From DATJBF01 sp035516795 (GTDB lineage Bacteria > Verrucomicrobiota > Verrucomicrobiia > Palsa-1439), in NCBI GenBank assembly GCA_035516795.1, contig DATIZX010000082.1, positions 36,665 to 100,664 on the forward strand: a DNA stretch of 64,000 bases, given 5' to 3'. The first letter of the stretch is position 1, and every line of letters begins with the position of its first letter. Shown here in pieces: positions 52,463-60,682 of this stretch. The notes beneath the pieces were generated by a model. The model was not told the DNA's origin. It was given only the letters and a program-made list of their open reading frames with translations, and searched no databases. The position numbers and the translations under genes were made by a program.

Positions 52463-53770
52463 ATGAACGCAATGTCGCTGTCACTACTGATATCACTTCT
52501 GTGTCTCATCACCGGAGGGACACCAGAATCTCTCGCGTCCGTCAGGATTTTTGATGTCCGACAGTTTGGCGCAAAAGGCGATGGCAAAAACCTGGATACT
52601 TCAGCGATCCAAGAGGCCTTGGACGAATGCGGAAAGACCGGTGGCGGCATCGTGCGATTCCCAGCGGGCACATTTCTCAGCAAACCAATCTTCCTGCGCA
52701 ATCAGACCACGCTCGAACTTGGAGCGGGTGCGGTTTTGCAAGCCACCGATGAGCGTGCCGCTTTCGAGAGCCCGGAAAAGACCAACGCCTTTATGGCATT
52801 CGTCAACGGCAAGAATCTCCATGACATTGCGATCATCGGTCGGGGCACCATCGATGGCGCGGGCGCACGGTGGTGGAAGCCGGCGGAGGAAGCGCGGCGC
52901 AAGAGACCCGGCTACGTTTTGCCCCGGCCGAGCCTGATCGTGCTCGTCGACTGCACCAACGTCTGTGTGCAGAACGTGACCCTGCGAAATTCGCCACTCA
53001 CCCATCTGGCTCCCACTTCTTGTGAAGCTGTGGTCATTAGCAACATCACGGTCAGCGCACCCGCCCGAGCTGCCAACACTGACGCCATTGATCCGATCGG
53101 CTGCAGAAACGTCTTGATTACCCATTGCCGAATGGACGTGGGCGACGACAACATCTCCATCAAGTCCAATCAAGCCAACCCGGATCGCCCGTTCGCCAGC
53201 GAGAACATTACGGTCACCGATTGCATTTTCTTGCATGGACACGGCCTGTCGATTGGCGCGGCGACCGTTGGCGGCGTGCGCAACGTGACGGTGCGGGATT
53301 GCACCTTTGAAGACACGGAAAATGGTTTTCGCATCAAATCCCAACGGGGCAGAGGCGGCACGGTGGAACACGTCCGGGTGAGTGACATCATGATGAAGAA
53401 TGTGGACCCAGCCATTACGTTGACCTGCTATTACATGAATAACTCGGCCAGAGATCCGGTCCAACGGTCACTTCCCCAGAACGACCCGCCTCAACCCGTT
53501 AGAAACACCACGCCCACCTTCCGCGACATCCGCATTAGCAATCTTAAAGCCACCTGCCAGCGATCAGCCGGCGTGATCTGCGGATTGCCGGAGAGTCCCA
53601 TTTCAGATGTTATCCTCGAAAATGTGCAGATCGTTGCCGCCACAACCGGTTTGTCGATTAAGAATGCCCGACGCATCCAGTTTGAGAATGTGAAGATTAC
53701 CAATGAAGAGGGCCCGCCCTTCATCGTGGAGAACGCGCAAATCGCAGGCTTGAAAGCGGTTCAGAAGTGA
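52463..53770 (+). CDS. Secreted glycoside hydrolase family 28 (polygalacturonase-like)
   Basis: 435 aa from ATG 52463; ATG 52472 is nearly equal. Signal peptide LSLLISLLCLITGG. The right-handed beta helix begins with FDVRQFGAKGDGKNLDTSAIQEALD, the pectate-lyase-like N-terminal motif. GH28 catalytic residues are present: N205-T-D207 (NTDAID), D228-D229 (VGDDNIS), G-H260-G (HGHGLSIGA) and R290-I-K (FRIKSQ). It probably hydrolyses pectin-type polygalacturonan or rhamnogalacturonan outside the cytoplasm. A poorly defined 212-nt upstream region between it and hemQ holds divergent promoters. Confidence 0.95.
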   Translation: MNAMSLSLLISLLCLITGGTPESLASVRIFDVRQFGAKGDGKNLDTSAIQEALDECGKTGGGIVRFPAGTFLSKPIFLRNQTTLELGAGAVLQATDERAAFESPEKTNAFMAFVNGKNLHDIAIIGRGTIDGAGARWWKPAEEARRKRPGYVLPRPSLIVLVDCTNVCVQNVTLRNSPLTHLAPTSCEAVVISNITVSAPARAANTDAIDPIGCRNVLITHCRMDVGDDNISIKSNQANPDRPFASENITVTDCIFLHGHGLSIGAATVGGVRNVTVRDCTFEDTENGFRIKSQRGRGGTVEHVRVSDIMMKNVDPAITLTCYYMNNSARDPVQRSLPQNDPPQPVRNTTPTFRDIRISNLKATCQRSAGVICGLPESPISDVILENVQIVAATTGLSIKNARRIQFENVKITNEEGPPFIVENAQIAGLKAVQK

Positions 53771-53801
53771 CAACGGCGACCGGCGATTCTCCATCGTTCC
53801 G

Positions 53802-53829
53802 TTGCTCCCACGCCTTTCCCTGCTATACT
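53802..53829 (+). promoter_or_regulatory. Candidate promoter of cbiX
   Basis: TTGCTC (53802-53807), a 16-nt spacer and TATACT (53824-53829). Transcription would begin within a few nucleotides of the ATG at 53838, again a near-leaderless arrangement and no SD. Prediction by eye only. Confidence 0.35.
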
Positions 53830-53837
53830 ACCGCGCC

Positions 53838-54212
53838 ATGAAGAAAAAGGTTGGTATCCTCGTCTTCACCCACGGCTCGCGCCTCAAGGAAGGCAACGAA
53901 GTCATGCTACAGTTGGTGGAGCAGCTTCGCGAACGACTTGGGTACGATCTCATCGAGGCTTGCTTTATGGAATTGGGGAAACCACTGATCCCGGTGGCCA
54001 TCAAGAAGCTCGTCCAGCGTGGCGCCAACCACATCTTCGGCTACGCTTTTTTCCTCGTGCCGGGATCGCACTTGAAGGAAGATATCCCGTTCATTTTCGA
54101 ACAAACATTGAAAAAGCACCCCGGCGTAACCTATGAGCTTTCACCGCCAATGATGTCCGACCCGATGATGGTTGACTTCGTCGCCCAGAAGCTAAAACAG
54201 GCGCTTGCTTAA
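53838..54212 (+). CDS. cbiX: Short CbiX-type sirohydrochlorin chelatase
   Basis: 124 aa from ATG 53838. The fold of single-domain CbiX(S): FTHGSRLKEGNEVM with His12, CFMELGKPLIPVAIKKLVQRGANHI, and FLVPGSHLKEDIPFIF with His78. These two His/Glu sites bind the metal. It inserts cobalt (B12 route) or iron/nickel (siroheme or F430) into sirohydrochlorin. The short length is usual for the archaeal/ancestral form, which acts as a dimer. The nearby cobalamin riboswitch makes cobalt more likely, but no other cob/cbi gene is present, so it could also serve siroheme. Confidence 0.85.
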   Translation: MKKKVGILVFTHGSRLKEGNEVMLQLVEQLRERLGYDLIEACFMELGKPLIPVAIKKLVQRGANHIFGYAFFLVPGSHLKEDIPFIFEQTLKKHPGVTYELSPPMMSDPMMVDFVAQKLKQALA

Positions 54213-54294
54213 GCCGTACCGCTTTGGTTATTCTCCCTTCCGAGAAACTTGGGCGCAATTCGGGTGTTGTGGGCGCCATTAACCGGAGGAGCTT

Positions 54295-57200
54295 ATGAGG
54301 CAGCAGTCAAGGCTTGTGAGACAGACTCGTCGTGCCGATCAGTCGCGAGCGATTTTCGCAATAGTGGCGTTCGCCGTTCTCTTGGGCGATCCGATGGATC
54401 ACGCCTTGGCAGACACCAATAATTGGATCTCCGGGTCTCCATCCAGTTGGTTTACTCCGGCCAACTGGTCGTTAGCCGCGCTGCCGTCCTCCAGTGACGA
54501 TGCTTTCATTATCAGCAACACGACGGCTACGATCCAAGGGGCGACGACAGCGACGGCAGACAACCTGTTTATTGAGAACGGAGGCGTCACAGTGGGCAGC
54601 ATCTCCGCCGGCGCTCTCACCGTGAACAGCGGTATTTCCATCGGCACCTTGGGCGCCGCGAGCAGCCTCACCTTGAACCTTGGCACCATTTCCGTGAATA
54701 CCGTAAGCGTGGGTCCCAATGGCACCTATTCTGATACCAGCTTCGGGACCCTGGCTCTCACTGGCACCGATCCCACCATTCAAATGGCCGGGAGCGCCAA
54801 CGTGCTGGTAAACAGCCAGATTACCGGCACCGGCGGCTTGATCAAGGACGGTCTCGGCACGTTGACACTCGCAGGGAATGACACTTACAGCGGCGGCACC
54901 ACGATCAATCTTGGCACTCTCCGCGTGGGTACTGGAGGCACGAGCGGCTCGCTGGGCAACGGCGACGTCCAAAACAACGGCGCATTGATCTTCAACCGCA
55001 GCGATGGAGTAGTGGTCTCGGCTCTGATTAGCGGTAGCGGTAGCCTCACTCAGAGCGGCGGAGGCTCGCTCACGCTGACGGGCGATAATACTTACAGCGG
55101 CGGCACCACGATCAACGCGGGTACTCTGCAAGTGGGCGACGGCGGGACCAGCGGTTCGCTCGGCACGGGCACCATCACGGATAACTCCGCCCTGGTTTAT
55201 GATCGCAGCGATAGCGTTGTGGTCAGCAACGCGATCAGCGGCAGTGGCAGTTTGACCCAGGCCGGTGCCGGGACCCTCGTCTTGGTTGGAACAAATACTT
55301 TTGGCGGTCGCACGGTGATCAGTTCTGGCACTCTGCAAGTGGGCGACGGCAACACCAGCGGCTCACTGGGCAGCGGGATTGTGAGCAACGATTCCCTATT
55401 GGTATTCGACCGCGGCGATAGCCTTGTGGTAAGCAATGGGATCACCGGCCTCGGCGGCGTGACCCAGGCCGGTACGGGCACCTTGGTGTTTGTCGCCAGC
55501 AATATCTACTCCGGCCAGACCATTGTCAGTGCGGGAACGCTGCAAGTGGGAAACAACAATGCCAGCGGTTCGCTCGGCCTTGGCATCGTCAGTAACGACG
55601 CCGCCTTGGCATTCAATCGAACTGACACTATTCTCGTCACGAATCAGATCAGTGGTATCGGCAGCCTGACCCAGGCCGGCACAGGCATGCTGACGCTTTC
55701 CAACGTGAATACGTACAGCGGCGGGACATGGATCAGTGACGGAGGCACCCTCGCTGTCAGAGACAGCCACGCTCTGGGTAGTGGTAACTTGAATGTGATG
55801 AACGGTACTCTGAAGGTCAACACCATGACGATCAACGTGGATAGTAACTACACTCAGGCGGGAGATGGCACTCTGGAAATCGGCATTGCCAGCAGGAAAG
55901 AGTTTGGTCATCTCGAGATCGCTGGTATTGCCAGTCTCGATGGCACGGTGCATGTCGTCCAAGCGGGCAGCTACTTGCCACGGCGCAACGATACATTCGA
56001 GCTGTTGGTGGCGAGCAATGGGATCACCGGCGCCTTTTCCACGTTTACCAACGATATTATCTCTGTGAGCCCGTTGCTGGATCCCAAATTAACCACCGGC
56101 GCAAACGATGTGACGCTGAAGTGGAAGCAATTGTCCTTCCTGCCGTATGCGCGTACACCCAACCAACAGATTGTGGCCCGCAATTTGGATGCGGCCGCCC
56201 ACTCAACGAGCGCTTCCGCGAACGCATTGGTTAACTACCTCGACTTGTTGCCCAGTCTCACAAACAATCTCCCGGTTGCCTATGATCTGATTTCGCCCGA
56301 AGAATTGGGCGCATTGTTCACCATGGCTTTCGGCGTGATGGACGCTCAAGGCAACCAGTTCTTGAATCGCGCGAATGAACTGCGTGCTGACTATCGCCGC
56401 TTGTACACGGATCTCTACAACCGCAATTTTTCGGGAGGCGGCACGAATACAAACTCGACCTTGGTGCAACCAACGGAAGAAAGCTTTCAACGTTCCGTCA
56501 GCCGCAAGTGGGACTTCTATGTCGAGCCGGCTGCTCAGTTCGTAACTGTACAGGATGATTCCAATGCCAGCGGATATGATCAGTCGAGTTTCGGCGTTAA
56601 CTTGGGGCTGGACACGAAAGTAAATGAGCACTTGGTATTAGGCGGAGCCATGACTTACTTCGGCGACGACGCTTCATTGGACGAGGGCGGTCACATCAGT
56701 GGCGATAGCGGTCTCATCCAACTCTACGGGGTGATGTTCAATCAGGGATTGCATTTGGAAGGCATGCTCGGCGGAGGCATCAATTCTTACGATACGAGCC
56801 GTGGAGGACTCCAGGGCAAGGCCAAGGGTAGCACCGATGCCCTCCTTTGGACCGGTCTTCTGGGGGGTGGCTATGATTGGCAAAACGGACCTTGGAGTTT
56901 CGGTCCCCAGGCAGCCGCCCAATACGAGTGGGCCGGTATGGATTCGTTCAAGGAAAGTGGTTCCCTGGCGCCCCTCCGCATTAGCTCGCGGATCGAGGAT
57001 GCCCTCTACACGCAGTTAGGAGTGAACGCACGGTATCGCGGCAACGTGCCGGGCACCTGGAGTTTTGTCACGCCAGAAATCAGCCTCTCTTGGCGGCATG
57101 ATTACCTGGACGAAAAAATGCCGGTCACCGCGCAGTTGGCCAACGGTGCAGGCAATGTTTTCACCGTCCATGGCCCGAAATTGGGTACCGACAGTGTGGT

Positions 57201-57327
57201 CGGCAGTTTTGGCATCACCATGCAGTGGGTGCCCACCTTGAGCACCTATCTCGACTACGTGGCACAATTGGGAAGGACCGGCTACGAAGCGCACACAGTG
57301 ACTGCCGGCGTGCGCATCGGATTCTGA
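54295..57327 (+). CDS. Type V autotransporter with repeat passenger
   Basis: 1010 aa with SD CGGAGGAG before the ATG. Signal peptide with a long basic n-region (MRQQSRLVRQTRRADQSR, hydrophobic to about residue 40). The passenger contains four consecutive 69-residue repeats (residues 188-463) with TYSGGTTI.AGTLQVG, a pattern of autotransporter-associated beta-strand (PATR) units, and a partial fifth. The C-terminal barrel domain is residues about 737-1010 (RKWDFYVEPAAQFVTVQDD) and ends in VRIGF. Passenger is predicted to be a beta helix displayed outside. It precedes the riboswitch operon on the same strand; a hairpin follows at 57400. Confidence 0.93.
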   Translation: MRQQSRLVRQTRRADQSRAIFAIVAFAVLLGDPMDHALADTNNWISGSPSSWFTPANWSLAALPSSSDDAFIISNTTATIQGATTATADNLFIENGGVTVGSISAGALTVNSGISIGTLGAASSLTLNLGTISVNTVSVGPNGTYSDTSFGTLALTGTDPTIQMAGSANVLVNSQITGTGGLIKDGLGTLTLAGNDTYSGGTTINLGTLRVGTGGTSGSLGNGDVQNNGALIFNRSDGVVVSALISGSGSLTQSGGGSLTLTGDNTYSGGTTINAGTLQVGDGGTSGSLGTGTITDNSALVYDRSDSVVVSNAISGSGSLTQAGAGTLVLVGTNTFGGRTVISSGTLQVGDGNTSGSLGSGIVSNDSLLVFDRGDSLVVSNGITGLGGVTQAGTGTLVFVASNIYSGQTIVSAGTLQVGNNNASGSLGLGIVSNDAALAFNRTDTILVTNQISGIGSLTQAGTGMLTLSNVNTYSGGTWISDGGTLAVRDSHALGSGNLNVMNGTLKVNTMTINVDSNYTQAGDGTLEIGIASRKEFGHLEIAGIASLDGTVHVVQAGSYLPRRNDTFELLVASNGITGAFSTFTNDIISVSPLLDPKLTTGANDVTLKWKQLSFLPYARTPNQQIVARNLDAAAHSTSASANALVNYLDLLPSLTNNLPVAYDLISPEELGALFTMAFGVMDAQGNQFLNRANELRADYRRLYTDLYNRNFSGGGTNTNSTLVQPTEESFQRSVSRKWDFYVEPAAQFVTVQDDSNASGYDQSSFGVNLGLDTKVNEHLVLGGAMTYFGDDASLDEGGHISGDSGLIQLYGVMFNQGLHLEGMLGGGINSYDTSRGGLQGKAKGSTDALLWTGLLGGGYDWQNGPWSFGPQAAAQYEWAGMDSFKESGSLAPLRISSRIEDALYTQLGVNARYRGNVPGTWSFVTPEISLSWRHDYLDEKMPVTAQLANGAGNVFTVHGPKLGTDSVVGSFGITMQWVPTLSTYLDYVAQLGRTGYEAHTVTAGVRIGF
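54856..55683 (+). repeat. Four direct 207-bp coding repeats in the autotransporter
   Basis: Units begin at 54856, 55063, 55270 and 55477, each exactly 207 bp (69 codons), with the same reading frame and no gap. Conserved positions include AGTLQVG, TSGSLG, L.FDRSDS.VVSN and ISGSGSLTQAG. A shortened fifth unit follows (55684 on). The third and fourth units have drifted from the first two. Equal length and high similarity indicate tandem duplication within the gene. Confidence 0.85.
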
Positions 57328-57399
57328 AATGAAACATCCAGCCAGGCGTAAGAATCGCCGGAATGTACTTGAAGTCGTGGCTGGGTCTTCTATGCTGTC

Positions 57400-57417
57400 C
57401 TCAGTTCTTTAACTGAG
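57400..57417. terminator. Hairpin behind the autotransporter gene
   Basis: CTCAGTT (57400-57406), loop CTTT, AACTGAG (57411-57417), a perfect 7-bp stem 73 nt after the stop. The following bases ATTTGG are only slightly T rich. It may be a weak terminator separating the autotransporter from the riboswitch transcript. Confidence 0.4.
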
Positions 57418-57450
57418 ATTTGGCTTGGCATCGCTGGGCTAAACCTCAAA

Positions 57451-57606
57451 GCGTCGGCGCAGGGAACGCCGTGAGAATCGGCGACAGTGGCGCTGCTGTA
57501 ACTGGCTACGAAACCTTTACCCCGAATAGTTCGGGGCCAAAGCCACCCAAACGGGGAAGGCAAAGGGATTAGATCTGACGCCAGAAGTCAGAATAACGGC
57601 CGACGC
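57451..57606 (+). ncRNA. Cobalamin riboswitch
   Basis: Conserved blocks in the right order: GGGAACGCCGTGAGAATCGGCG (57462 on, in place of GGGAA.CCGGTGAGAATCCGG), then GACAGTGG (57482-57489) followed by GCTGTAAC. A long arm has the stem CCCCGAA/TTCGGGG (57520-57536), then GCCACC, GGGGAAGGC and the B12 box GCCAGAAGTCAG within a 6-bp stem TCTGAC/GTCAGA (57574-57592). A closing stem pairs GCGTCGG (57451-57457) with CCGACGC (57600-57606). It lies 58 nt before a three-gene surface-protein operon. No U-tract terminator follows, so control is probably at translation, acting on the AGGAG at 57653. Confidence 0.92.
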
Positions 57607-57652
57607 GTAATCAACCCCGAAAGTTTTCGAGGTAAACAATCCTTCGAACCAA

Positions 57653-57657
57653 AGGAG
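57653..57657 (+). promoter_or_regulatory. Shine-Dalgarno site of the B12-controlled operon
   Basis: AGGAG with 7 nt to the ATG at 57665. This is the likely target of the cobalamin riboswitch expression platform. The sequence between riboswitch and SD has short complementary pieces (CGAAA...TTTCG at 57618-57630) that could form an alternative hairpin. Confidence 0.6.
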
Positions 57658-57664
57658 AGATGTT

Positions 57665-58672
57665 ATGTTCTGTTCTAAACTGTCTGTCGTTGTTGCTGCC
57701 GCGGCACTCGCCACGATGTCGGTCGTTGCCCCCTCGCTCGCTGGCTGGACACAATTCAGTCTGCCGAATCTTGCCGACGCCTATTCTCCCACGGCACTGG
57801 TTAATTTGCCAGACGGGCGGTACGTGTTTGCGAATCAGGGGACATATTACAGCCAGGATGCATTCGGTACCGCCAGCTATACTCCCTACAGCAATGTGGG
57901 GCCGGGCAATGCGGCGGATCCTTCGTTTATCGCTGTCTGGGATGCAGACCATGCGGTGGCGGGCGGCGGTGGATTCGGCGCCAGCGATCTTTACCGCTTT
58001 GACCCATCTTCCTTGAGCGCGCCGACTTTTACCGCGCAGGGCTTGTCCCTGCAGAATTATTCGGGCGTCTTTCGCGACGCGACCAGCCTGTATGTCGGGG
58101 GCGCCAACGGCACAGGTTCCACTCACGCCATCAGCTATGTTGACCTCAGTACTGCCACAACCAAGGTCATTATCGATAATATCTCAACATATAGTTGCGA
58201 CTTCGCACGAGATGCAGATGGCAACCTCTACGTCGGCGATAATGACGATGGTAAAGTGTATAAGTTCGCCGGCGCACAATTGAGTTTGGCGATTTCTGGT
58301 TCGGCCCTTTCCATTACCGATGGCACCTTTGTCCACCAGTTCAGCAATGGATTGGGCACGATGGCTGTAGACGCAGAAGGACGCATTTGGTCGGCCGGTT
58401 TCGCAGAAAACGGAATCCAAGTTTATGACCCCATTTCTGACGCGGAGACCACTGTGATTCCAAGTTTGAATAACGCGAACTACAAGGTCACTGCGTTCTC
58501 CGTTGGAGGACAGGGATACGTGGCTTATCTCGATCAGGCAAATCCTGGTCAGGGCGGTTCAGCGCAGTACTACGGATTCGAAGCTATTCCTGAACCGGGG
58601 ACTCTTGGGCTCACGCTCGCTGGATTGGCGCTGCTGACTTCGTGGCGCCGCAAACCATATCCCCGATCTTGA
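57665..58672 (+). CDS. PEP-CTERM protein with beta-propeller-like repeats
   Basis: 335 aa, first gene after the cobalamin riboswitch. Signal peptide LSVVVAAAALATMSVVAPSLAG. The body has propeller-like blades with repeated features: ALVNLPDGRYVFANQG, CDFARDADGNLYVGDNDDGKVYKFAG and GTMAVDAEGRIWSAGFAENGIQVYDP. The C-terminus is a PEP-CTERM sorting signal: IPEPGTLGLTLAGLALLTSWRRK (from residue 309), recognised by an exosortase. The B12-binding surface lipoprotein BtuG of Bacteroides is also a beta-propeller, so a cobalamin-related surface role is plausible but unproven. The stop overlaps the next gene's start by 4 nt. Confidence 0.88.
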   Translation: MFCSKLSVVVAAAALATMSVVAPSLAGWTQFSLPNLADAYSPTALVNLPDGRYVFANQGTYYSQDAFGTASYTPYSNVGPGNAADPSFIAVWDADHAVAGGGGFGASDLYRFDPSSLSAPTFTAQGLSLQNYSGVFRDATSLYVGGANGTGSTHAISYVDLSTATTKVIIDNISTYSCDFARDADGNLYVGDNDDGKVYKFAGAQLSLAISGSALSITDGTFVHQFSNGLGTMAVDAEGRIWSAGFAENGIQVYDPISDAETTVIPSLNNANYKVTAFSVGGQGYVAYLDQANPGQGGSAQYYGFEAIPEPGTLGLTLAGLALLTSWRRKPYPRS

Positions 58673-59778
58673 AGAAACGACTGGCAATCACGGCGGTGGC
58701 GGCATTGACCGTGTTCCGTGCCGCCGCTGGCCCGTTCCCTGACTACGATCAGGGAGTCCTGTCCAACGATGCTCGCATCGTCGGCTGGGCTACTGCTTGG
58801 CAGGATTACATTCGGCCCGACCCATCCAGCGGCGGCTATTGTCACGACAACAGTAATCAATCCAATTCGATTGATAATGCCATTCTGGGAGCGCCAACGG
58901 ATTTCACCATGAGCGGGACCACCAAGCATGTATTGGTACTGGGGCATGGTGCTTCAATCACCGTCACGTTTGGTCGGTCGATGCCCGACGGTCCCGGCTG
59001 GAATTTCGCGGTGTTTAACAACACGTTTTTGTCAACCTCTCTGGATCTGATCAACCGCGGCGGCGGCACCAACTATGTGTATTTCAACAGCGGCACTGAC
59101 CGAGTGTCGGTCGCGCGTGGATACAACTTTGCCTGGTGCAAGCCGGCTTTTGTGGACGTTTCTTCAGACGCCACCAACTGGGCGCGTTTCCCCGTTAGCT
59201 ACTTCAATACGGACGTTCTATTTCAGGCCTCGGTGCCAGACACTCCCGATCACTGGCTGAGTCAGGACATGACCATGATCGACGGTTTGGCCGGAAAGGC
59301 TGTCTTGCAGTACGGAACTGCATTCTCGCTGTCCGCGTTGACCAATGATCCCAAGGTGGTGAGCGGTTTGGTGGATCTGAACAACGTCCGTTATCTCCGG
59401 CTGACAGACGTGGTCGGCGACGGTAGCACCTCGGATCAGTACGGAAATCCCATCTATGCACCCTATTACGACGGCTCCCAACTGCCCTCTCTTGTCGCCG
59501 CGCCAGATTCCAGCAGCGACGGCTTCTGTTTGCGTGGCGTCGCAATTTTGGAAATCCCGGTGCCGATCATTGGCGCCGTACGTATGGTGCCACCCAATTT
59601 CCTGATCGATGTCACTGGATTGGTCAGTGGTCAAACCTATACCGTGCAATCCAGCGTTGAGATGCCCGCCGCATGGACGAACGGAACGAACTTTGTTGCC
59701 GATCAGAGTTCGATGGTGTTTACCGATACTGTCGGAAGCGCATCGCAAAAATTCTATCGCATTGGGGTTTTCCAATGA
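58669..59778 (+). CDS. Secreted protein of the B12-controlled operon
   Basis: 369 aa from TTG 58669, which overlaps the previous TGA (TTGA); a GTG at 58642 is the longer option. Starting at the TTG gives a clean signal peptide, MKKRLAITAVAALTVFRAAAG. The mature part: DYDQGVLSNDARIVGWATAWQDYIRPD, NAILGAPTDF, VLVLGHGASITVTFGRSMPDGPGWNFAVFNN. This resembles a class of beta-sandwich surface proteins (ALG.P, VLSLG.GGSI...F, GPD..VFEN) that I recall near cobalamin riboswitches. The end (QTYTVQSSVEMPAAWTNGTNFVADQSS) looks like a C-terminal Ig-type domain. No PEP-CTERM motif. Coupled to the next gene by ATGA. Confidence 0.78.
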   Translation: MKKRLAITAVAALTVFRAAAGPFPDYDQGVLSNDARIVGWATAWQDYIRPDPSSGGYCHDNSNQSNSIDNAILGAPTDFTMSGTTKHVLVLGHGASITVTFGRSMPDGPGWNFAVFNNTFLSTSLDLINRGGGTNYVYFNSGTDRVSVARGYNFAWCKPAFVDVSSDATNWARFPVSYFNTDVLFQASVPDTPDHWLSQDMTMIDGLAGKAVLQYGTAFSLSALTNDPKVVSGLVDLNNVRYLRLTDVVGDGSTSDQYGNPIYAPYYDGSQLPSLVAAPDSSSDGFCLRGVAILEIPVPIIGAVRMVPPNFLIDVTGLVSGQTYTVQSSVEMPAAWTNGTNFVADQSSMVFTDTVGSASQKFYRIGVFQ

Positions 59779-60617
59779 GAGGTACGCAAGCCCTCGCGGA
59801 CGCTGGAAAATTGGAAGAAAATCGAACTCTGACGGGCGAGGGTAGCTTCACGCTCATTGAGTTGCTCGTGGTTATCGCGATCGTTGGATTGCTGGCGGCC
59901 TTGTTGCTGCCCGCGTTGTCGCAGGCGCGCGAAAGTGGTCGTCAGGCGAGTTGTTTGAACAATCTGCGACAGCTTTACCTGGCCAATCTCCTGTATGCCG
60001 GCGACCATCGCTGTTACGCGCCGGCGGCGCCTGATATTTGGGGAGACAATTTGATTCGTTGGTATGGTAGGCGCGCCAGCGCCGACGTTCCCTTTGATTC
60101 ACGCACCGGCCCGCTTTCTTGTTATCTAGGCGAGAGCAAGTCCGTACGGGGCTGTGCGTCAATGGACAAATGGCATTTTGTCACCAGCGGCGATCTGGCC
60201 TTTGAGGCCGGGTGTGGCGGTTACGGCTATAACTACCTCGGAGTCGGTTCGCGGAGTTACGTCATGGGCTATAACGAAGCTGCCGCCTTGGAGGGCATGA
60301 CTCCAGAGGAAATCAGCCGTCCGAGCACGACTGTAATGTTCAGCGACACCGCCTTTCCGCAATTCGACAGCGGGCAGATCCGTCTGATCGAGTATTCGTT
60401 TGTCGAGCCTGACAGTTTCCTCAGTGCCAGCGGCGTGATGTACGGCCAACCAGCGCCGTCCATTCACTTCCGTCACCGCGGACATGCGAACGTTGTCTGG
60501 TGCGACGGTCATGCCACGCCCGAAGCCATGACTCGGTCGAGCAGCAGCGCTTCGCAGAAGCTTTGGGTTGGTTGGTTTGGAGAGCACGGCAGCAATTACT
60601 ATTTTGCGCCTTATTGA
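59775..60617 (+). CDS. Prepilin-type pseudopilin with H-X9-DG motif
   Basis: 280 aa from ATG 59775 (ATGA overlap with the previous stop). A prepilin peptidase site GSFTLIELLVVIAI gives cleavage after Gly23 and a hydrophobic helix follows (LLAALLLPALSQARE). The C-terminus has the exact H-X9-DG pattern, HRGHANVVWCDG (His234 to Asp244-Gly245), found in PVC-group type II secretion/pilin-like proteins. Cysteines CLNNLRQLYLANLLYAGDHRC may pair. It would be inserted in the inner membrane by the type IV pilus/T2SS machine. Third gene of the operon after the cobalamin riboswitch. Confidence 0.9.
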   Translation: MRGTQALADAGKLEENRTLTGEGSFTLIELLVVIAIVGLLAALLLPALSQARESGRQASCLNNLRQLYLANLLYAGDHRCYAPAAPDIWGDNLIRWYGRRASADVPFDSRTGPLSCYLGESKSVRGCASMDKWHFVTSGDLAFEAGCGGYGYNYLGVGSRSYVMGYNEAAALEGMTPEEISRPSTTVMFSDTAFPQFDSGQIRLIEYSFVEPDSFLSASGVMYGQPAPSIHFRHRGHANVVWCDGHATPEAMTRSSSSASQKLWVGWFGEHGSNYYFAPY

Positions 60618-60682
60618 TCAAGCGTCACCAACACGGCAATCTCAACCCGCCGATGGCACCTCAGTGGCGATCCTGAAAATGC

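Noticed and set aside
54856..55683. Periodic DNA that might be a CRISPR array
   Set aside because: The 207-bp units are in frame, without spacers, and encode the autotransporter passenger.
57660..58016. Plus-strand frame starting 5 nt before the PEP-CTERM gene
   Set aside because: The ATG at 57665 has better SD spacing and leads into a signal peptide and PEP-CTERM motif; the other frame has no sensible features.
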